60,186 bases of DNA from an uncultured Clostridia bacterium (GCA_944340905.1 CALVLT010000010.1:1-60186); one strand, 5' to 3'. Positions 9,312 to 17,479 are shown, counted from the stretch's first letter. The notes: generated by a model from the sequence alone, not told the origin. Numbers and translations: made by a program.

Positions 9312-9340
9312 ATTATACCACATTTGCGCCCGATTGACAA
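9312..9340 (-). promoter_or_regulatory. Promoter of the mrnC-rlmB-sigH-dnaX-ybaB-recR-gpsA operon
   Basis: On the minus strand, TTGTCA (9335-9340), 17-bp spacer, TATAAT (9312-9317). The predicted start is 9304-9306, essentially the A of the mrnC ATG. Confidence 0.85.
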
Positions 9341-9447
9341 GTATTGGCGGAAAGATTTCGGCAGCTTACGCGGCGGCGGGAAAATTTCTCCATCTTGATC
9401 TCCTGCGCTTCGATGCGCCCCCGCTGCCTGTCCGTCAGCTTTGCCAT
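9313..9447 (-). CDS. Small basic protein, 44 aa
   Basis: ATG at 9447 is preceded by AAAGGAGGTAAGACG, one of the best Shine-Dalgarno sequences in the window. The product starts MAKLTDRQRGRIEAQEIKME and continues with an Arg-rich stretch, FSRRR. Its TAA stop overlaps the -10 box of mrnC. It follows the phage-like pair and its terminator on the same strand. I do not recognise it. The last 18 residues overlap the mrnC promoter, so the real gene may have been shortened. Confidence 0.45.
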   Translation of the reverse strand: MAKLTDRQRGRIEAQEIKMEKFSRRRVSCRNLSANTCQSGANVV

Positions 9448-9470
9448 CGTCTTACCTCCTTTTGCGCATG

Positions 9471-9494
9471 AAAAAAGCACCCCGAAGGATGCTT
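9471..9494 (-). terminator. Terminator of the phage-like small gene pair
   Basis: On the minus strand, GCATCC-TTCG-GGGTGC (stable UUCG tetraloop) is followed by six T. It lies just after the 9512-9694 stop. Confidence 0.8.
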
Positions 9495-9511
9495 TGCAAA
9501 TTGTGTTTTCG

Positions 9512-9694
9512 TTATTCTTCTACGACCTCAAATATCTGCGGCGGATAGGAATACCAATCCCCGCTCTCATCAACGATATTGTACATTCCATGTTCGCTGA
9601 TTTTAATGACCTCATAGACCTTGTCATCAAGAATATCTCCGGTATAAAATTCTCCAGCCAGGAATCTTTTTTCAGGGATAATTTTGACTTTCAT
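9512..9694 (-). CDS. Small partner of the phage minor-head-like protein
   Basis: 60 aa acidic protein starting MKVKIIPEKRFLAGEF and ending in FEVVEE. It starts 2 bp after the stop of the 154-aa gene, so the two are co-translated. In phage genomes a small beta-rich protein of this look often follows minor-head genes. It could be an immunity or chaperone partner; this is inference. A start 19 codons earlier is open but lies inside the previous gene. Confidence 0.55.
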   Translation of the reverse strand: MKVKIIPEKRFLAGEFYTGDILDDKVYEVIKISEHGMYNIVDESGDWYSYPPQIFEVVEE

Positions 9695-9696
9695 AT

Positions 9697-10161
9697 TCAC
9701 TGTTCCTTGCTTTTTAATTCCTTCTTTCCTACGGTCGGCTCTTGATACCAATGGATTTCTGCCTCAAAACTCTTTCCGTTCACCTCAATGGTACCAATCC
9801 CCTTCACTTTTTGCCAATCTTCCGCTTTTCCGCCATATGTACTTACAAGCCTTTCCACGTCCCGTATCGGTGTCCTCGTTCCCTTTCCGGCAAAGACCTC
9901 AATATGATGCAGCTTTGTCCCTTCAACGAAGTGCGCAACAGCTCCATCCGGCATAGCAATATCTTCGTTCGCCCATTTGGCGCTTAACGATCTCGGAATC
10001 GTTTCATCAGGAAGATATAGCTTTTGTTTGACCTCCGGAATCTCGATGATCTGCCGCTCGCGCAGCTCCTGCGTTCCAAATGCGGCATAATCCGCAACAT
10101 ACCTTCCGCTGCTCTCATCGTATGTCTGCGGCTTTCCGCCCGCACCCTTCTTTTCCGCCAT
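9697..10161 (-). CDS. Stand-alone C-terminal domain of a phage minor-head-type protein
   Basis: 154 aa. Residues about 75-150 (FVEGTKLHHIEVFAGKGT, LVSTYGGKAEDWQKVKG and AEIHWYQEPTVGKKELK) resemble, from memory, the C-terminal domain at the end of many SPP1 gp7-type phage minor-head proteins, a place where polymorphic-toxin-like domains are found. The minor-head part itself is absent. ATG at 10161 has GAGG 8 bp upstream. It has its own promoter and terminator with the small partner gene, so the pair behaves as a free two-gene cassette between the replication operon and an aldo/keto reductase. Confidence 0.55.
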   Translation of the reverse strand: MAEKKGAGGKPQTYDESSGRYVADYAAFGTQELRERQIIEIPEVKQKLYLPDETIPRSLSAKWANEDIAMPDGAVAHFVEGTKLHHIEVFAGKGTRTPIRDVERLVSTYGGKAEDWQKVKGIGTIEVNGKSFEAEIHWYQEPTVGKKELKSKEQ

Positions 10162-10190
10162 GTGCTTTTCCTCATAAGAAAAGCGCTTTC

Positions 10191-10219
10191 ATTGTAGCAC
10201 GGATTTTCCGTTCTGTCAA
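10191..10219 (-). promoter_or_regulatory. Promoter of the phage-like small gene pair
   Basis: Minus strand: TTGACA (10214-10219), 17-bp spacer, TACAAT (10191-10196). The leader holds GCTTTTC and GAAAAGC as an inverted repeat (about 10165-10186) with the GAGG ribosome site at its edge, which could limit translation. Confidence 0.8.
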
Positions 10220-10374
10220 TGGCAGCGCTTAATTTCATTTCGGGGAGACGATCGATGCATCTCCCCTCAGGGGAATGAGATAAACCCGTGTGAGCATCCT
10301 CATCGGTATCCCGACCCGAGCCGGGATACATTTCGTGCCCTTTGCGCGCGTGCAGGAAAATATCCCGTCCCCCA

Positions 10375-10403
10375 TTGCTTTTTGCTCCCGTTCGTGGTAT
10401 GAT
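10375..10403 (+). promoter_or_regulatory. Promoter of the aldo/keto reductase
   Basis: TTGCTT (10375-10380), 17-bp spacer, TATGAT (10398-10403), 21 bp before the ATG at 10425. Upstream, at about 10306-10330, is a hairpin GTATCCCG/CGGGATAC of unknown role. Confidence 0.7.
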
Positions 10404-10424
10404 AGAGAAAAAACGGAGCTTGAC

Positions 10425-11399
10425 ATGAACTATCGCAATCTCGGAAAATGGGGACTGAAGGTGAGCGAAGTGTCGCTCGGGAGCTGGGTGACAGACCTCG
10501 CCGGCACGCAGGCGATGGCAACCGCCCTGGAGACGGTGAACGCCGCCTTCGATGCGGGCGTCAACTTCTTTGACTGCGCGGACGCCTACTCGGGCGGCGC
10601 GGCGGAGCGTTTTCTGGGCAGGGCGCTGAAGGAGCACCGCCGCAGCGAATACGTCGTCTCCTCCAAGGTGTTCTTCCCGATGGGACCGGGCGCCAACGAA
10701 CGCGGGCTTTCCAGAAAGCACATCATCGAGCAGCTGGACGCCTCACTCAAGAACATGGGGCTGGACTATCTTGACCTGTACTTCTGCCACCGCTTTGACC
10801 CCGCCACGCCCGTCGAGGAGACCATGCAGGCGCTCTCCGACATGGTGGCGGCGGGCAAAATTCTCTATTACGGCGTCTCGGAGTGGTCGCCCGTACAGCT
10901 CACCAAGGCGATCGCCGTCACAAAGGAGCTGCACCTGCGCCCGCTCTCCGTCATTCAGCCGCAGTACCACATGATGGACCGCTACATCGAGGACGAGATC
11001 ATCGCCATCTGCGAGGAGAACGGCGTGGGCATCGTGACCTTCTCCCCCCTTGCGCAGAGACTGCTGACGGGAAAGTATCGCAAGGGGAAGCCCCTGCCCG
11101 CCGGATCGCGCGCCACGTGGCAGGCGGACAGACAGGTGAACGCCCTGCTCACCGACGAAAACCTGGACAAGGTGGAGCAGCTTGCAAAGATCGCCGAGGA
11201 GCTGGGCATTCCTCTCTCGGCGCTCGCCCTCGCATGGATCCTGCGGCAAAAGCAGGTGTCGTCCGTCATCACGGGCGCAAGCAGGGCGACGCAGCTGAAG
11301 GCGAATGTGCAGGCGAGCGGATATTCCATCCCCGCCGACGCCCTCGCGCAAATCGAGCGCATCCTCGATTACCACCCCTTCGTCAGGCGCATCGGCTGA
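10425..11399 (+). CDS. Aldo/keto reductase, Kv-beta-like
   Basis: 324 aa NAD(P)H-dependent oxidoreductase, starting MNYRNLGKWGLKVSEVSLGSW. The catalytic tetrad is visible: Asp and Tyr in FFDCADAYSGG, Lys in VVSSKVFF, and His in LYFCHRFDP. The cofactor region SVITGASRATQLKAN is near the C-terminus. The start is set by GGAG 8 bp upstream and by the promoter; an open frame upstream of it lies before the promoter. It is monocistronic; the substrate is unknown. Confidence 0.85.
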   Translation: MNYRNLGKWGLKVSEVSLGSWVTDLAGTQAMATALETVNAAFDAGVNFFDCADAYSGGAAERFLGRALKEHRRSEYVVSSKVFFPMGPGANERGLSRKHIIEQLDASLKNMGLDYLDLYFCHRFDPATPVEETMQALSDMVAAGKILYYGVSEWSPVQLTKAIAVTKELHLRPLSVIQPQYHMMDRYIEDEIIAICEENGVGIVTFSPLAQRLLTGKYRKGKPLPAGSRATWQADRQVNALLTDENLDKVEQLAKIAEELGIPLSALALAWILRQKQVSSVITGASRATQLKANVQASGYSIPADALAQIERILDYHPFVRRIG

Positions 11400-11460
11400 A
11401 CGGGCAGTTGACGGCAGTTACATCTCCCCCTTACACAGGGGGAGCAAGTTAGCAACGTCC

Positions 11461-11520
11461 TCTTGCCCCTAAGACAACGTATGAGGGGATTCTTCGGGCT
11501 TACGCCCTCTGAATGACGTA
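11461..11520 (-). repeat. Intergenic repeat family B copy
   Basis: On the minus strand this reads CGTCATTCAGAG, a short hairpin, CGAAGAATCCCCTCATACG and TTGTCTTA. The same order of blocks occurs at 29564-29624, 33463-33510, 48241-48274, 48727-48790 (partial), 48814-48870 and 58318-58370. The gap 11400-11715 holds no gene. Confidence 0.7.
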
Positions 11521-11530
11521 GACAAGCTTG

Positions 11531-11653
11531 GGCGAATGCGTGCGTTATGCGCAGCACCACGGTGTGGTGTGCGCGCACGCATGAGCTGGCAATTTTGCAT
11601 ATGCGCGCAAAATTGCTGACCAAGCGCAAGGTCTACTTGCGTGAGACGGTGCC
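11531..11653 (+). repeat. Palindrome-rich 123-bp repeat, copy 1
   Basis: Nearly identical (two differences seen) to 48506-48628 on the other strand. It contains nested inverted repeats: GCGTGCG...CGCACGC around CACCACGGTGTGGTG, then CAATTTTGC/GCAAAATTG. An open frame runs through both copies but the DNA palindromes explain the conservation better than a protein. Confidence 0.75.
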
Positions 11654-11715
11654 CCGCAGGGGCGGGAGGGTTGTCTCCCGCGTCAACGCAAACATGCGAT
11701 CAAACACCACAAGAG

Positions 11716-11743
11716 AAAAGCCGAGGAGAGCCTCGGCTTTTTT
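11716..11743 (-). terminator. Terminator of the amino-sugar operon
   Basis: Stem AAGCCGAGG/CCTCGGCTT with a short loop, flanked by A and T runs; usable on both strands. It is the first terminator after the glmS stop. Confidence 0.75.
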
Positions 11744-11808
11744 GTTGCGGCGGCGCGGCGTTCTGCACGGCATTTGGGCGAATCCTTTCCTCCCGCAAAC
11801 GGGCGGCG

Positions 11809-13578
11809 CTATTCCACCGTGACAGATTTTGCAAGGTTCCTCGGCTTATCGGGGTCGCGCCCCAGCGCAAGGGAGACATGATAGGCGAGCAGTTGCAGCG
11901 GGATGACCGAGAGAATGGGCGAGAAGGCAGGTTCGCAGCGCGGCAAAAGGACGGACGCCGTGACCTCGCGCGCATGATAAAGCTCTTCAAAGGGCGTGAC
12001 GAGAAAGACCGGCGCGCCCCGCGCATACACCTCGTGCACGGCGTTCATCGTCTTATCCGCGAGCGCCCTGTCGCAGGCGAGGGCGACGACGGGCGTGGCA
12101 TTGTCCACCAGGGCGAGCGTGCCGTGCTTGAGCTCCCCCGCCGCATATCCCTCGCTGGGAAGGTAGCTGATCTCCTTGAGCTTGAGGCTGCCCTCGAGCG
12201 CCGCGCAGCGGTCCGCTCCCCGCCCGAGAAAGAACACGCTGCGCGCCCCCTGAAAGTAGGGCGTCCACGCGCCGATGCGCCCGCATCTTACGAGCGTCTC
12301 TTCGGCGAGCGTGGGCAGCCCCGCGAGCGTCGGCGCACGCCGCCCCCGCGCAAGCGCGAGCCGCGCGGCAAGCGCATAGAGCACGGCGAGCTGGGCATTG
12401 AAACTCTTGGTCGCCGCGACGCCCACCTCCCTGCCCGCGTGCGTCGGGAGCACGAAGTCGGCAAGGCGGGTGAGCGAGGAGTGGGCGACGTTGGTGACGG
12501 CGAGAAGGCGGGAACCCTTCTCCTTCGCAAGCTGCGCGGCGGCGAGCGTATCCGCCGTCTCCCCGCTTTGACTGACGGCGATCGTCAGCGTGCGGGGCGG
12601 CACGATCGGGTCCGCATAGCGGTATTCGCTGGCAATGCTGACCTGCGTGGGCACCCTGGCGAACAATTCGGCGGCGTGTTTCATACACAATCCGCTGTGA
12701 TATGCCGTGCCGCACGCCACAATATGCAGGTACTGTGTCTGACATAGTACTTTGCAGAGGTCGGAAAACTCCGGCTTTGACAGGTCGGGAATGCTGTTTT
12801 GCACGGCCTGCGGCACCTCATCGATCTCCTTGCGCATGAAGTGCCGGAATGCCCCCGCATCGGGCGCAGGCTCCTCGCACCCCAGCGGAACCGCCTCCCG
12901 CGCCACGGGAGAGAGCGCGCCATCGAACAGCTCCACTCCCCCGTCCGTCAGGCGGGCGAAGTCCCCGTCCTCGAGCACGTAGGCGGTGCGCCCTTCCGCC
13001 TGGACGGCGGCGAGATCGCTCGCAGCAAACACGCCGTCCGCACCCTCGGCGACGATGAGCGGACTGTGCATGCGCGCGCAGACGATCTGCCGTTCCCCTT
13101 CGGCGAGCACGGCAAAGGCATAGGAGCCGACGAGCTGCCCCGCCGCCCCTTTCACCGCCCGCAGAAGGTCCCCCTCCTTCCGGTACAACCCGTCGATGAG
13201 GTGTGCGGCGACCTCGCTGTCCGTATCCGAGGAGAACGCCTCGCCGCGCGCCTCGCACGCCGCGCGGAGGGAGGCGGCATTCTCGATGATGCCGTTGTGC
13301 ACGAGGCAGATCTTCCCGCAGCGATGGGGATGCGCGTTGCGCTCGCAGGGAGCGCCGTGCGTTGCCCAGCGCGTGTGGCCGATGCCGAGATCTCCTTGCA
13401 TCGTGCGGGCGAAGGCAAGTTCCGCGACCCTCCCTTTCCGCCTGACAACGGCGAGCTTTCCCTCCGACATGAGGGCGATGCCCGCCGAATCATAGCCGCG
13501 GTATTCGAGTTTTTCCAGCCCGTCGATGAGGACGGGCGCGGCGGGCGCAGTGCCAAGATAGCCGACGATGCCGCACAT
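11809..13578 (-). CDS. glmS: Glutamine--fructose-6-phosphate aminotransferase
   Basis: 589 aa. Makes glucosamine-6-phosphate from fructose-6-phosphate and glutamine for peptidoglycan. The class II glutaminase domain starts CGIVGYLG, with Cys as residue 2 after Met removal. GHTRWATHG and HNGIIEN follow. Two SIS domains span about 270-580 (CGTAYHSGLCMKHAAE, SQSGETADTLAA). The C-terminus DPDKPRNLAKSVTVE is the family hallmark. The start is fixed by the catalytic Cys; the longer open frame upstream is spurious. TGATG at 13576-13580 overlaps the glmM stop by one base, so translation is coupled. No glmS ribozyme is seen; the gene is internal to an operon. Confidence 0.95.
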   Translation of the reverse strand: MCGIVGYLGTAPAAPVLIDGLEKLEYRGYDSAGIALMSEGKLAVVRRKGRVAELAFARTMQGDLGIGHTRWATHGAPCERNAHPHRCGKICLVHNGIIENAASLRAACEARGEAFSSDTDSEVAAHLIDGLYRKEGDLLRAVKGAAGQLVGSYAFAVLAEGERQIVCARMHSPLIVAEGADGVFAASDLAAVQAEGRTAYVLEDGDFARLTDGGVELFDGALSPVAREAVPLGCEEPAPDAGAFRHFMRKEIDEVPQAVQNSIPDLSKPEFSDLCKVLCQTQYLHIVACGTAYHSGLCMKHAAELFARVPTQVSIASEYRYADPIVPPRTLTIAVSQSGETADTLAAAQLAKEKGSRLLAVTNVAHSSLTRLADFVLPTHAGREVGVAATKSFNAQLAVLYALAARLALARGRRAPTLAGLPTLAEETLVRCGRIGAWTPYFQGARSVFFLGRGADRCAALEGSLKLKEISYLPSEGYAAGELKHGTLALVDNATPVVALACDRALADKTMNAVHEVYARGAPVFLVTPFEELYHAREVTASVLLPRCEPAFSPILSVIPLQLLAYHVSLALGRDPDKPRNLAKSVTVE

Positions 13579-14900
13579 CACAGTGCCTCCGCGCTCTCGC
13601 GCACTGCCCGTTCCGCAAGGCGCACCGCCCGCTCCGCCTCCTCCTCGTCCCCCTCCGCGAGGATGCGCACGACCTGCTCCGTACCCGATGCGCGCACCAC
13701 CATGCGCACGCCCGCCTCCTGCGCCTTCGCAACGGCGGCTCGCACCCCCTCGCTCTGCACGACGGCGGCGCCGTTCGCCACGGGGACGTCGCGTTTTTTC
13801 TGCGCGAGCGGCACATAGCCGCGCGTCAGGAAGGAGAGCGGGCACTTGCGCGCAAGAACAAGCTCGGCGACCTTCAGGGCGGTGAGGATGCCGTCGCCCG
13901 TCGTGGCGTATTTGCGCAGCACGATGTGCCCGGACGGTTCGCCGCCCAGCAGCGCGCCCCTGCGCACCATCTCCTCATAGACGTACTTATCCCCCACCTG
14001 CGTGCGGGTGCAGACGACGCCCATGCGCTCGAGCGCGCGCGAGAGTCCCCCGTTGGAGACGAGCGTTGTCACCACGCCGCCGCTGCCCAGAACGCCGCGT
14101 TCCGCCATATCCTTGGCGCACACCCACAGGATGCCGTCGCCGTCCACGATCTCCCCGCGCTCATCCACGCAGATGCAGCGGTCGGCATCCCCGTCAAAGG
14201 CAAAGCCGATGTCCAGAGCGTGCAGGCGCACCAACTCGCACAGCCCTTCGGGATGGGTGGAGCCGCACCCCTCGTTGATGTTCGTCCCGTCGGGGGAGAC
14301 GCCGATGCACCGCACCTGCGCGCCGAGGGCGTCAAACACCGTCTTGGCGAGCGCCCAGGCGCTCCCGTTGGCGCAGTCCAGCCCCACCCGCAGGCCGCGG
14401 AAGGAGACGCGCGGCAGCGAGAGAAGGTAGGCGAGATAGCGGTTCCTGCCCGCCACAAAGTCCACCGTGCGCCCGATGTCCGCCCCCGTAGCGAGGGGGA
14501 GCGTTCCGCCGTCGAGATAGTCCTCGACGAGGGCGAGCGTCTCCTCGGGCAGCTTTTCGCCGTCGCCGCCGAACAGCTTGATGCCGTTGTCCGAAAAGCG
14601 GTTGTGGCTCGCCGAGATCATCACCCCGCAGTCGAACCCCTCCGTGCGCACGACATAGGAGACGGAGGGCGTGGTGGTGACGTGCAGCAGGTACACGTCC
14701 GCCCCCGACGCCGCCGCGCCCGCCGCGAGCGCATATTCAAAGGCGTAGGAGGAGAGACGGGTATCCTTGCCCACCGCGATGCGGGGGCGCTTTCCCCGCG
14801 CGAAGTGGCGCCCCAGAAATCTTCCCACCCGAAAGGCGTGGATGGCGGTGAGCGATTCGTTCGCCCCGCCGCGAAAGCCGTCCGTTCCGAAATACTTCAT
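13578..14900 (-). CDS. glmM: Phosphoglucosamine mutase
   Basis: 440 aa. Converts glucosamine-6-phosphate to glucosamine-1-phosphate. N-terminal KYFGTDGFRGGAN, active serine in MISASHNRFSDNGIKLF near residue 97, metal loop FDGDADRCICVD near 240, sugar-binding GGEPSGHIVLRK near 325, and phosphate-binding VRASGTEQVVRI near the end are all in place. The start follows from the TDGFRG position and is preceded by GGAGG. It sits between the glmU-like gene and glmS. Confidence 0.95.
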   Translation of the reverse strand: MKYFGTDGFRGGANESLTAIHAFRVGRFLGRHFARGKRPRIAVGKDTRLSSYAFEYALAAGAAASGADVYLLHVTTTPSVSYVVRTEGFDCGVMISASHNRFSDNGIKLFGGDGEKLPEETLALVEDYLDGGTLPLATGADIGRTVDFVAGRNRYLAYLLSLPRVSFRGLRVGLDCANGSAWALAKTVFDALGAQVRCIGVSPDGTNINEGCGSTHPEGLCELVRLHALDIGFAFDGDADRCICVDERGEIVDGDGILWVCAKDMAERGVLGSGGVVTTLVSNGGLSRALERMGVVCTRTQVGDKYVYEEMVRRGALLGGEPSGHIVLRKYATTGDGILTALKVAELVLARKCPLSFLTRGYVPLAQKKRDVPVANGAAVVQSEGVRAAVAKAQEAGVRMVVRASGTEQVVRILAEGDEEEAERAVRLAERAVRESAEAL

Positions 14901-14965
14901 AGCACCTCCCCGCGCGGCAGCGCACTTCCATCCTATGCCCGCCGTCCGCAAAAAGGTGATGCATG

Positions 14966-15946
14966 TTACGTATGACCGAGATATTTTGCCGCGCCGCCCG
15001 GCTTGATACTCTCGCGGCTCCTGCCGATGCAGAAGTCCCCGTCCTGCAGGTCGCGCGTGAGCGTGGTGCCCGCGGCAACAAAGCAGCCCTCCCCCACGCG
15101 CAGGGGGGCGACGAGGTTGCAGTTGCTCCCCAGAAAGGAGCCTTTCCCGACGCGGGTGCGGGATTTGCGCTTTCCGTCGTAGTTGACGAACACGACGCCG
15201 CAGCCCACGTTGACGTTCTGCGCAAGGTCGGCGTCCCCCACATAGGCGAGGTGCGCGAGCTTGCAGCCCTCGCCGATGCGCGCGTTCTTGCATTCGACGA
15301 ACGCGCCGATGCGCACATCGTCCCCCGCCTGCGTTGCGGGGCGCAGCGAGGCATACGGCCCGACGGTGCAGCGCTTGCCCACCTTTGCCGAGACGAGGCG
15401 GCTGCTCATGACGTGCGTCCCCGCGCCCACAACACTGTCCTCGAGGTAGCTGTCCTCGATCACGGCGTCCTCGCCGACCACGCTGTTCCCGCGCACGACG
15501 CTGCCGCGCCGCACGAGCGCTCCCCGCCCGAGCTTTGCCGTAAGATCGACCTGCGCCCCCTCCTCCACAAGGGCGCCCTGCTGCGCATGGAAGAGCGCGC
15601 TCTCGCGGAAGGCGCGCACGCGCATGGCGGCATAGTCGGCGAGGGTGTACATCCCCGCATCGGGGTCGCTCCCCTCGCGGAACGCCCCGCCCCGTTCCAG
15701 AAAGCCGCCCGCAAAGCGCAGACTGCCCGTGTGCACGCAGAGAAACTGCTCCAGCCCCTCCCGCGTCAGGAAGGGAAACACGGGGTACAGAACGAGCTTT
15801 TCGCCCGCGGGCGGCGCCCCGTCCACAACTTCCGCACCCAGCCTCGCGCGCATGCGCTCGAGACAGTTCATGCCCGCGAGGCCGAGCGCATAGCCCGCCT
15901 CCCCGCGGAAGGTAAAAAACGCACGTGTGACAAGATAGACCTTCAT
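14966..15946 (-). CDS. GlmU-like acetyltransferase lacking the uridylyltransferase motif
   Basis: 326 aa. The C-terminal 190 residues are a left-handed beta-helix like the glucosamine-1-phosphate N-acetyltransferase half of GlmU: GPYASLRPATQAGDD, FVECKNARIG, AHLAYVGDADLAQNVNVG, FVNYDGKRK, GSNCNLVAPLRVGEG. The Arg, Lys, His, Tyr and Asn residues used by GlmU for acetyl transfer appear kept. The N-terminal about 140 residues lack the LAAGxGTRM nucleotide signature and are much shorter than the normal 230-residue pyrophosphorylase domain. Its place before glmM-glmS supports a role in UDP-GlcNAc synthesis. A start 4 codons earlier (15958) is possible. A TATGAT lies 7 bp before the chosen ATG. Confidence 0.75.
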   Translation of the reverse strand: MKVYLVTRAFFTFRGEAGYALGLAGMNCLERMRARLGAEVVDGAPPAGEKLVLYPVFPFLTREGLEQFLCVHTGSLRFAGGFLERGGAFREGSDPDAGMYTLADYAAMRVRAFRESALFHAQQGALVEEGAQVDLTAKLGRGALVRRGSVVRGNSVVGEDAVIEDSYLEDSVVGAGTHVMSSRLVSAKVGKRCTVGPYASLRPATQAGDDVRIGAFVECKNARIGEGCKLAHLAYVGDADLAQNVNVGCGVVFVNYDGKRKSRTRVGKGSFLGSNCNLVAPLRVGEGCFVAAGTTLTRDLQDGDFCIGRSRESIKPGGAAKYLGHT

Positions 15947-15964
15947 ATGCGTTATCATATCAAA

Positions 15965-15995
15965 GCGCCCCGACCGTTTAGAACGGTCGGGGCGC
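15965..15995 (-). terminator. Hairpin between glpK and the glmU-like gene
   Basis: A perfect 14-bp stem (15965-15978 with 15982-15995) with loop TAG. On the minus strand only TTT follows, so termination may be partial and the amino-sugar operon may receive read-through from glpK. Confidence 0.6.
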
Positions 15996-16012
15996 CTGTT
16001 TGTGCAAAAATT

Positions 16013-17479
16013 TTATTGCAGGATCGCGCGGCGTACGGCAAGGCGGTATGCCTCGTACTCCCGCTCGCGCTGCGCGTGCAGGGCGGGATCGGGTGCAAAA
16101 ACCTGTCCCGCGCGGCGCATGGAGGGCAGTTCGCCCACGTCGGCAAGGCCGAGGGAGAGCGCGCACAGCATCGCCGCGCCCAACGCGGTGCTCTCAAGCT
16201 CGGCGGGCCTGTCCACGGCGAGGTTCAGAAGGTCCGCCTGAAAGCGCATGAGAAAATCATTTGCGGACGCGCCGCCGTCGCAGCGCACGGCGCAGATGTT
16301 CACGCCGTCCTCCCGCATGCAGTCCGCAAGCTCGCGCGCCTCGAAGGCGATGCTCTCCAGCACGGCGCGCACGAGGTGGGCGCGCGTCGTCCCGCGCGTG
16401 ATGCCCGAAAAGAGCGCCTGTGCCTGCGCGTTCCAATGGGGTGCGCCCAGCCCCGTGAAGGCGGGCACAAAGCAAACGCCGCCGCTGTCGGGAACGCTTG
16501 CGGCGAGCTGCTCCGTCTCGGCAGCATTGACGATCAGCCCCACGCCGTCGCGCAGCCACTGCACGGCGCTGCCCGCGTGAAAGGCGCTGCCCTCGAGCGC
16601 ATACGCCGTTTTGCCGTCCAGCGAAAAGCCCACCGTCGTCACCAGACCGCTGTGCGAGGCGAGGGGCGCCTCCCCCGTGTTGAAGAGCAGAAACAGTCCC
16701 GTTCCATACGTCACCTTCCCTTCGCCCGCGTTCAGGCACCCCTGTCCGATGAGCGCCGCCTGCTGGTCGCCCGCCAATCCCGCAAGGGGCAAAAAGCCGT
16801 CCCGCGTGGGCATTTCGCCCAAGCGCGCATCGCATGCGCGCACCTCGGGAAGGATGGAGCGCGGGATCTCAAAACGCGCGAGCAGCTCGTTGTCCCAGTC
16901 GAGCGTATGCAGGTTGAAGAGCATGGTGCGCGAGGCATTGGTGACGTCCGTCACGAAGGAGCGGCCCTGCGTCAGCTTGAACAGCAGCCAGCTGTCCACC
17001 GTGCCCGCGCACAGCCTGCCGCGCGCGAGCAGGCTGCGCGCCGCGGGGATATGGTCGAGGTCCCAGCGGATCTTGCTCGCCGAGAAATAGGCGTCCGGCA
17101 CCAGCCCCGTGCGCTCCGTAACGAGGCGCTTGGTCCCCTCGTCGAGGGCAGCACACCAGTCGCTCGTGCGGCGGCACTGCCAGCCGATGGCGGGGCAGAC
17201 CGGCTCGCCCGTCTCCCTGTCCCACAGGACGGTGGTCTCGCGCTGATTGGCAAGACCCACACCCGCAACCGTTTTTTCGCCTGCAAAGCGCAGGCAGTCG
17301 TTGAGCACGTATGCCGCCTTGTAGTAAATTTCCTCCGCGTCCTGTTCCACCCAGCCGGCGCGGGGAAAGCTCTGCCCCACCTCCTGCTGCGCGCGGTAGA
17401 CGAACCGCCTTGCCGCAAGGTCGTACACGAAGGCGCGCACGCTCGTCGTGCCCGCGTCCAGCGCGATCACGTAGTCCAT
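16013..17479 (-). CDS. glpK: Glycerol kinase
   Basis: 488 aa, FGGY family. Phosphorylates glycerol to glycerol-3-phosphate. DYVIALDAGTTSVRAFVYD starts the ATPase fold; NQRETTVLWDRETGEP, DSWLLFKLTQG and TYGTGLFLLFNTGE (phosphate 2 region) are typical. The start is supported by GGGAGGAGAGAG directly upstream. No glycerol facilitator or GlpF-type gene is next to it; together with gpsA elsewhere it feeds the glycerol-3-phosphate pool. Confidence 0.9.
   Translation of the reverse strand: MDYVIALDAGTTSVRAFVYDLAARRFVYRAQQEVGQSFPRAGWVEQDAEEIYYKAAYVLNDCLRFAGEKTVAGVGLANQRETTVLWDRETGEPVCPAIGWQCRRTSDWCAALDEGTKRLVTERTGLVPDAYFSASKIRWDLDHIPAARSLLARGRLCAGTVDSWLLFKLTQGRSFVTDVTNASRTMLFNLHTLDWDNELLARFEIPRSILPEVRACDARLGEMPTRDGFLPLAGLAGDQQAALIGQGCLNAGEGKVTYGTGLFLLFNTGEAPLASHSGLVTTVGFSLDGKTAYALEGSAFHAGSAVQWLRDGVGLIVNAAETEQLAASVPDSGGVCFVPAFTGLGAPHWNAQAQALFSGITRGTTRAHLVRAVLESIAFEARELADCMREDGVNICAVRCDGGASANDFLMRFQADLLNLAVDRPAELESTALGAAMLCALSLGLADVGELPSMRRAGQVFAPDPALHAQREREYEAYRLAVRRAILQ

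Noticed and set aside
11547-11822. Short proteins starting MRSTT(V/M)WC encoded by both 123-bp repeats
   Set aside because: Conservation follows the palindromic DNA; no ribosome site and different C-termini.
11809-13578. glmS ribozyme
   Set aside because: glmS begins one base inside the glmM stop and has no 5' leader of its own.
13579-13845. N-terminal extension of about 89 residues on glmS
   Set aside because: The GlmS nucleophile must be the first residue after Met; the extension is Arg-rich antisense-like sequence inside glmM.
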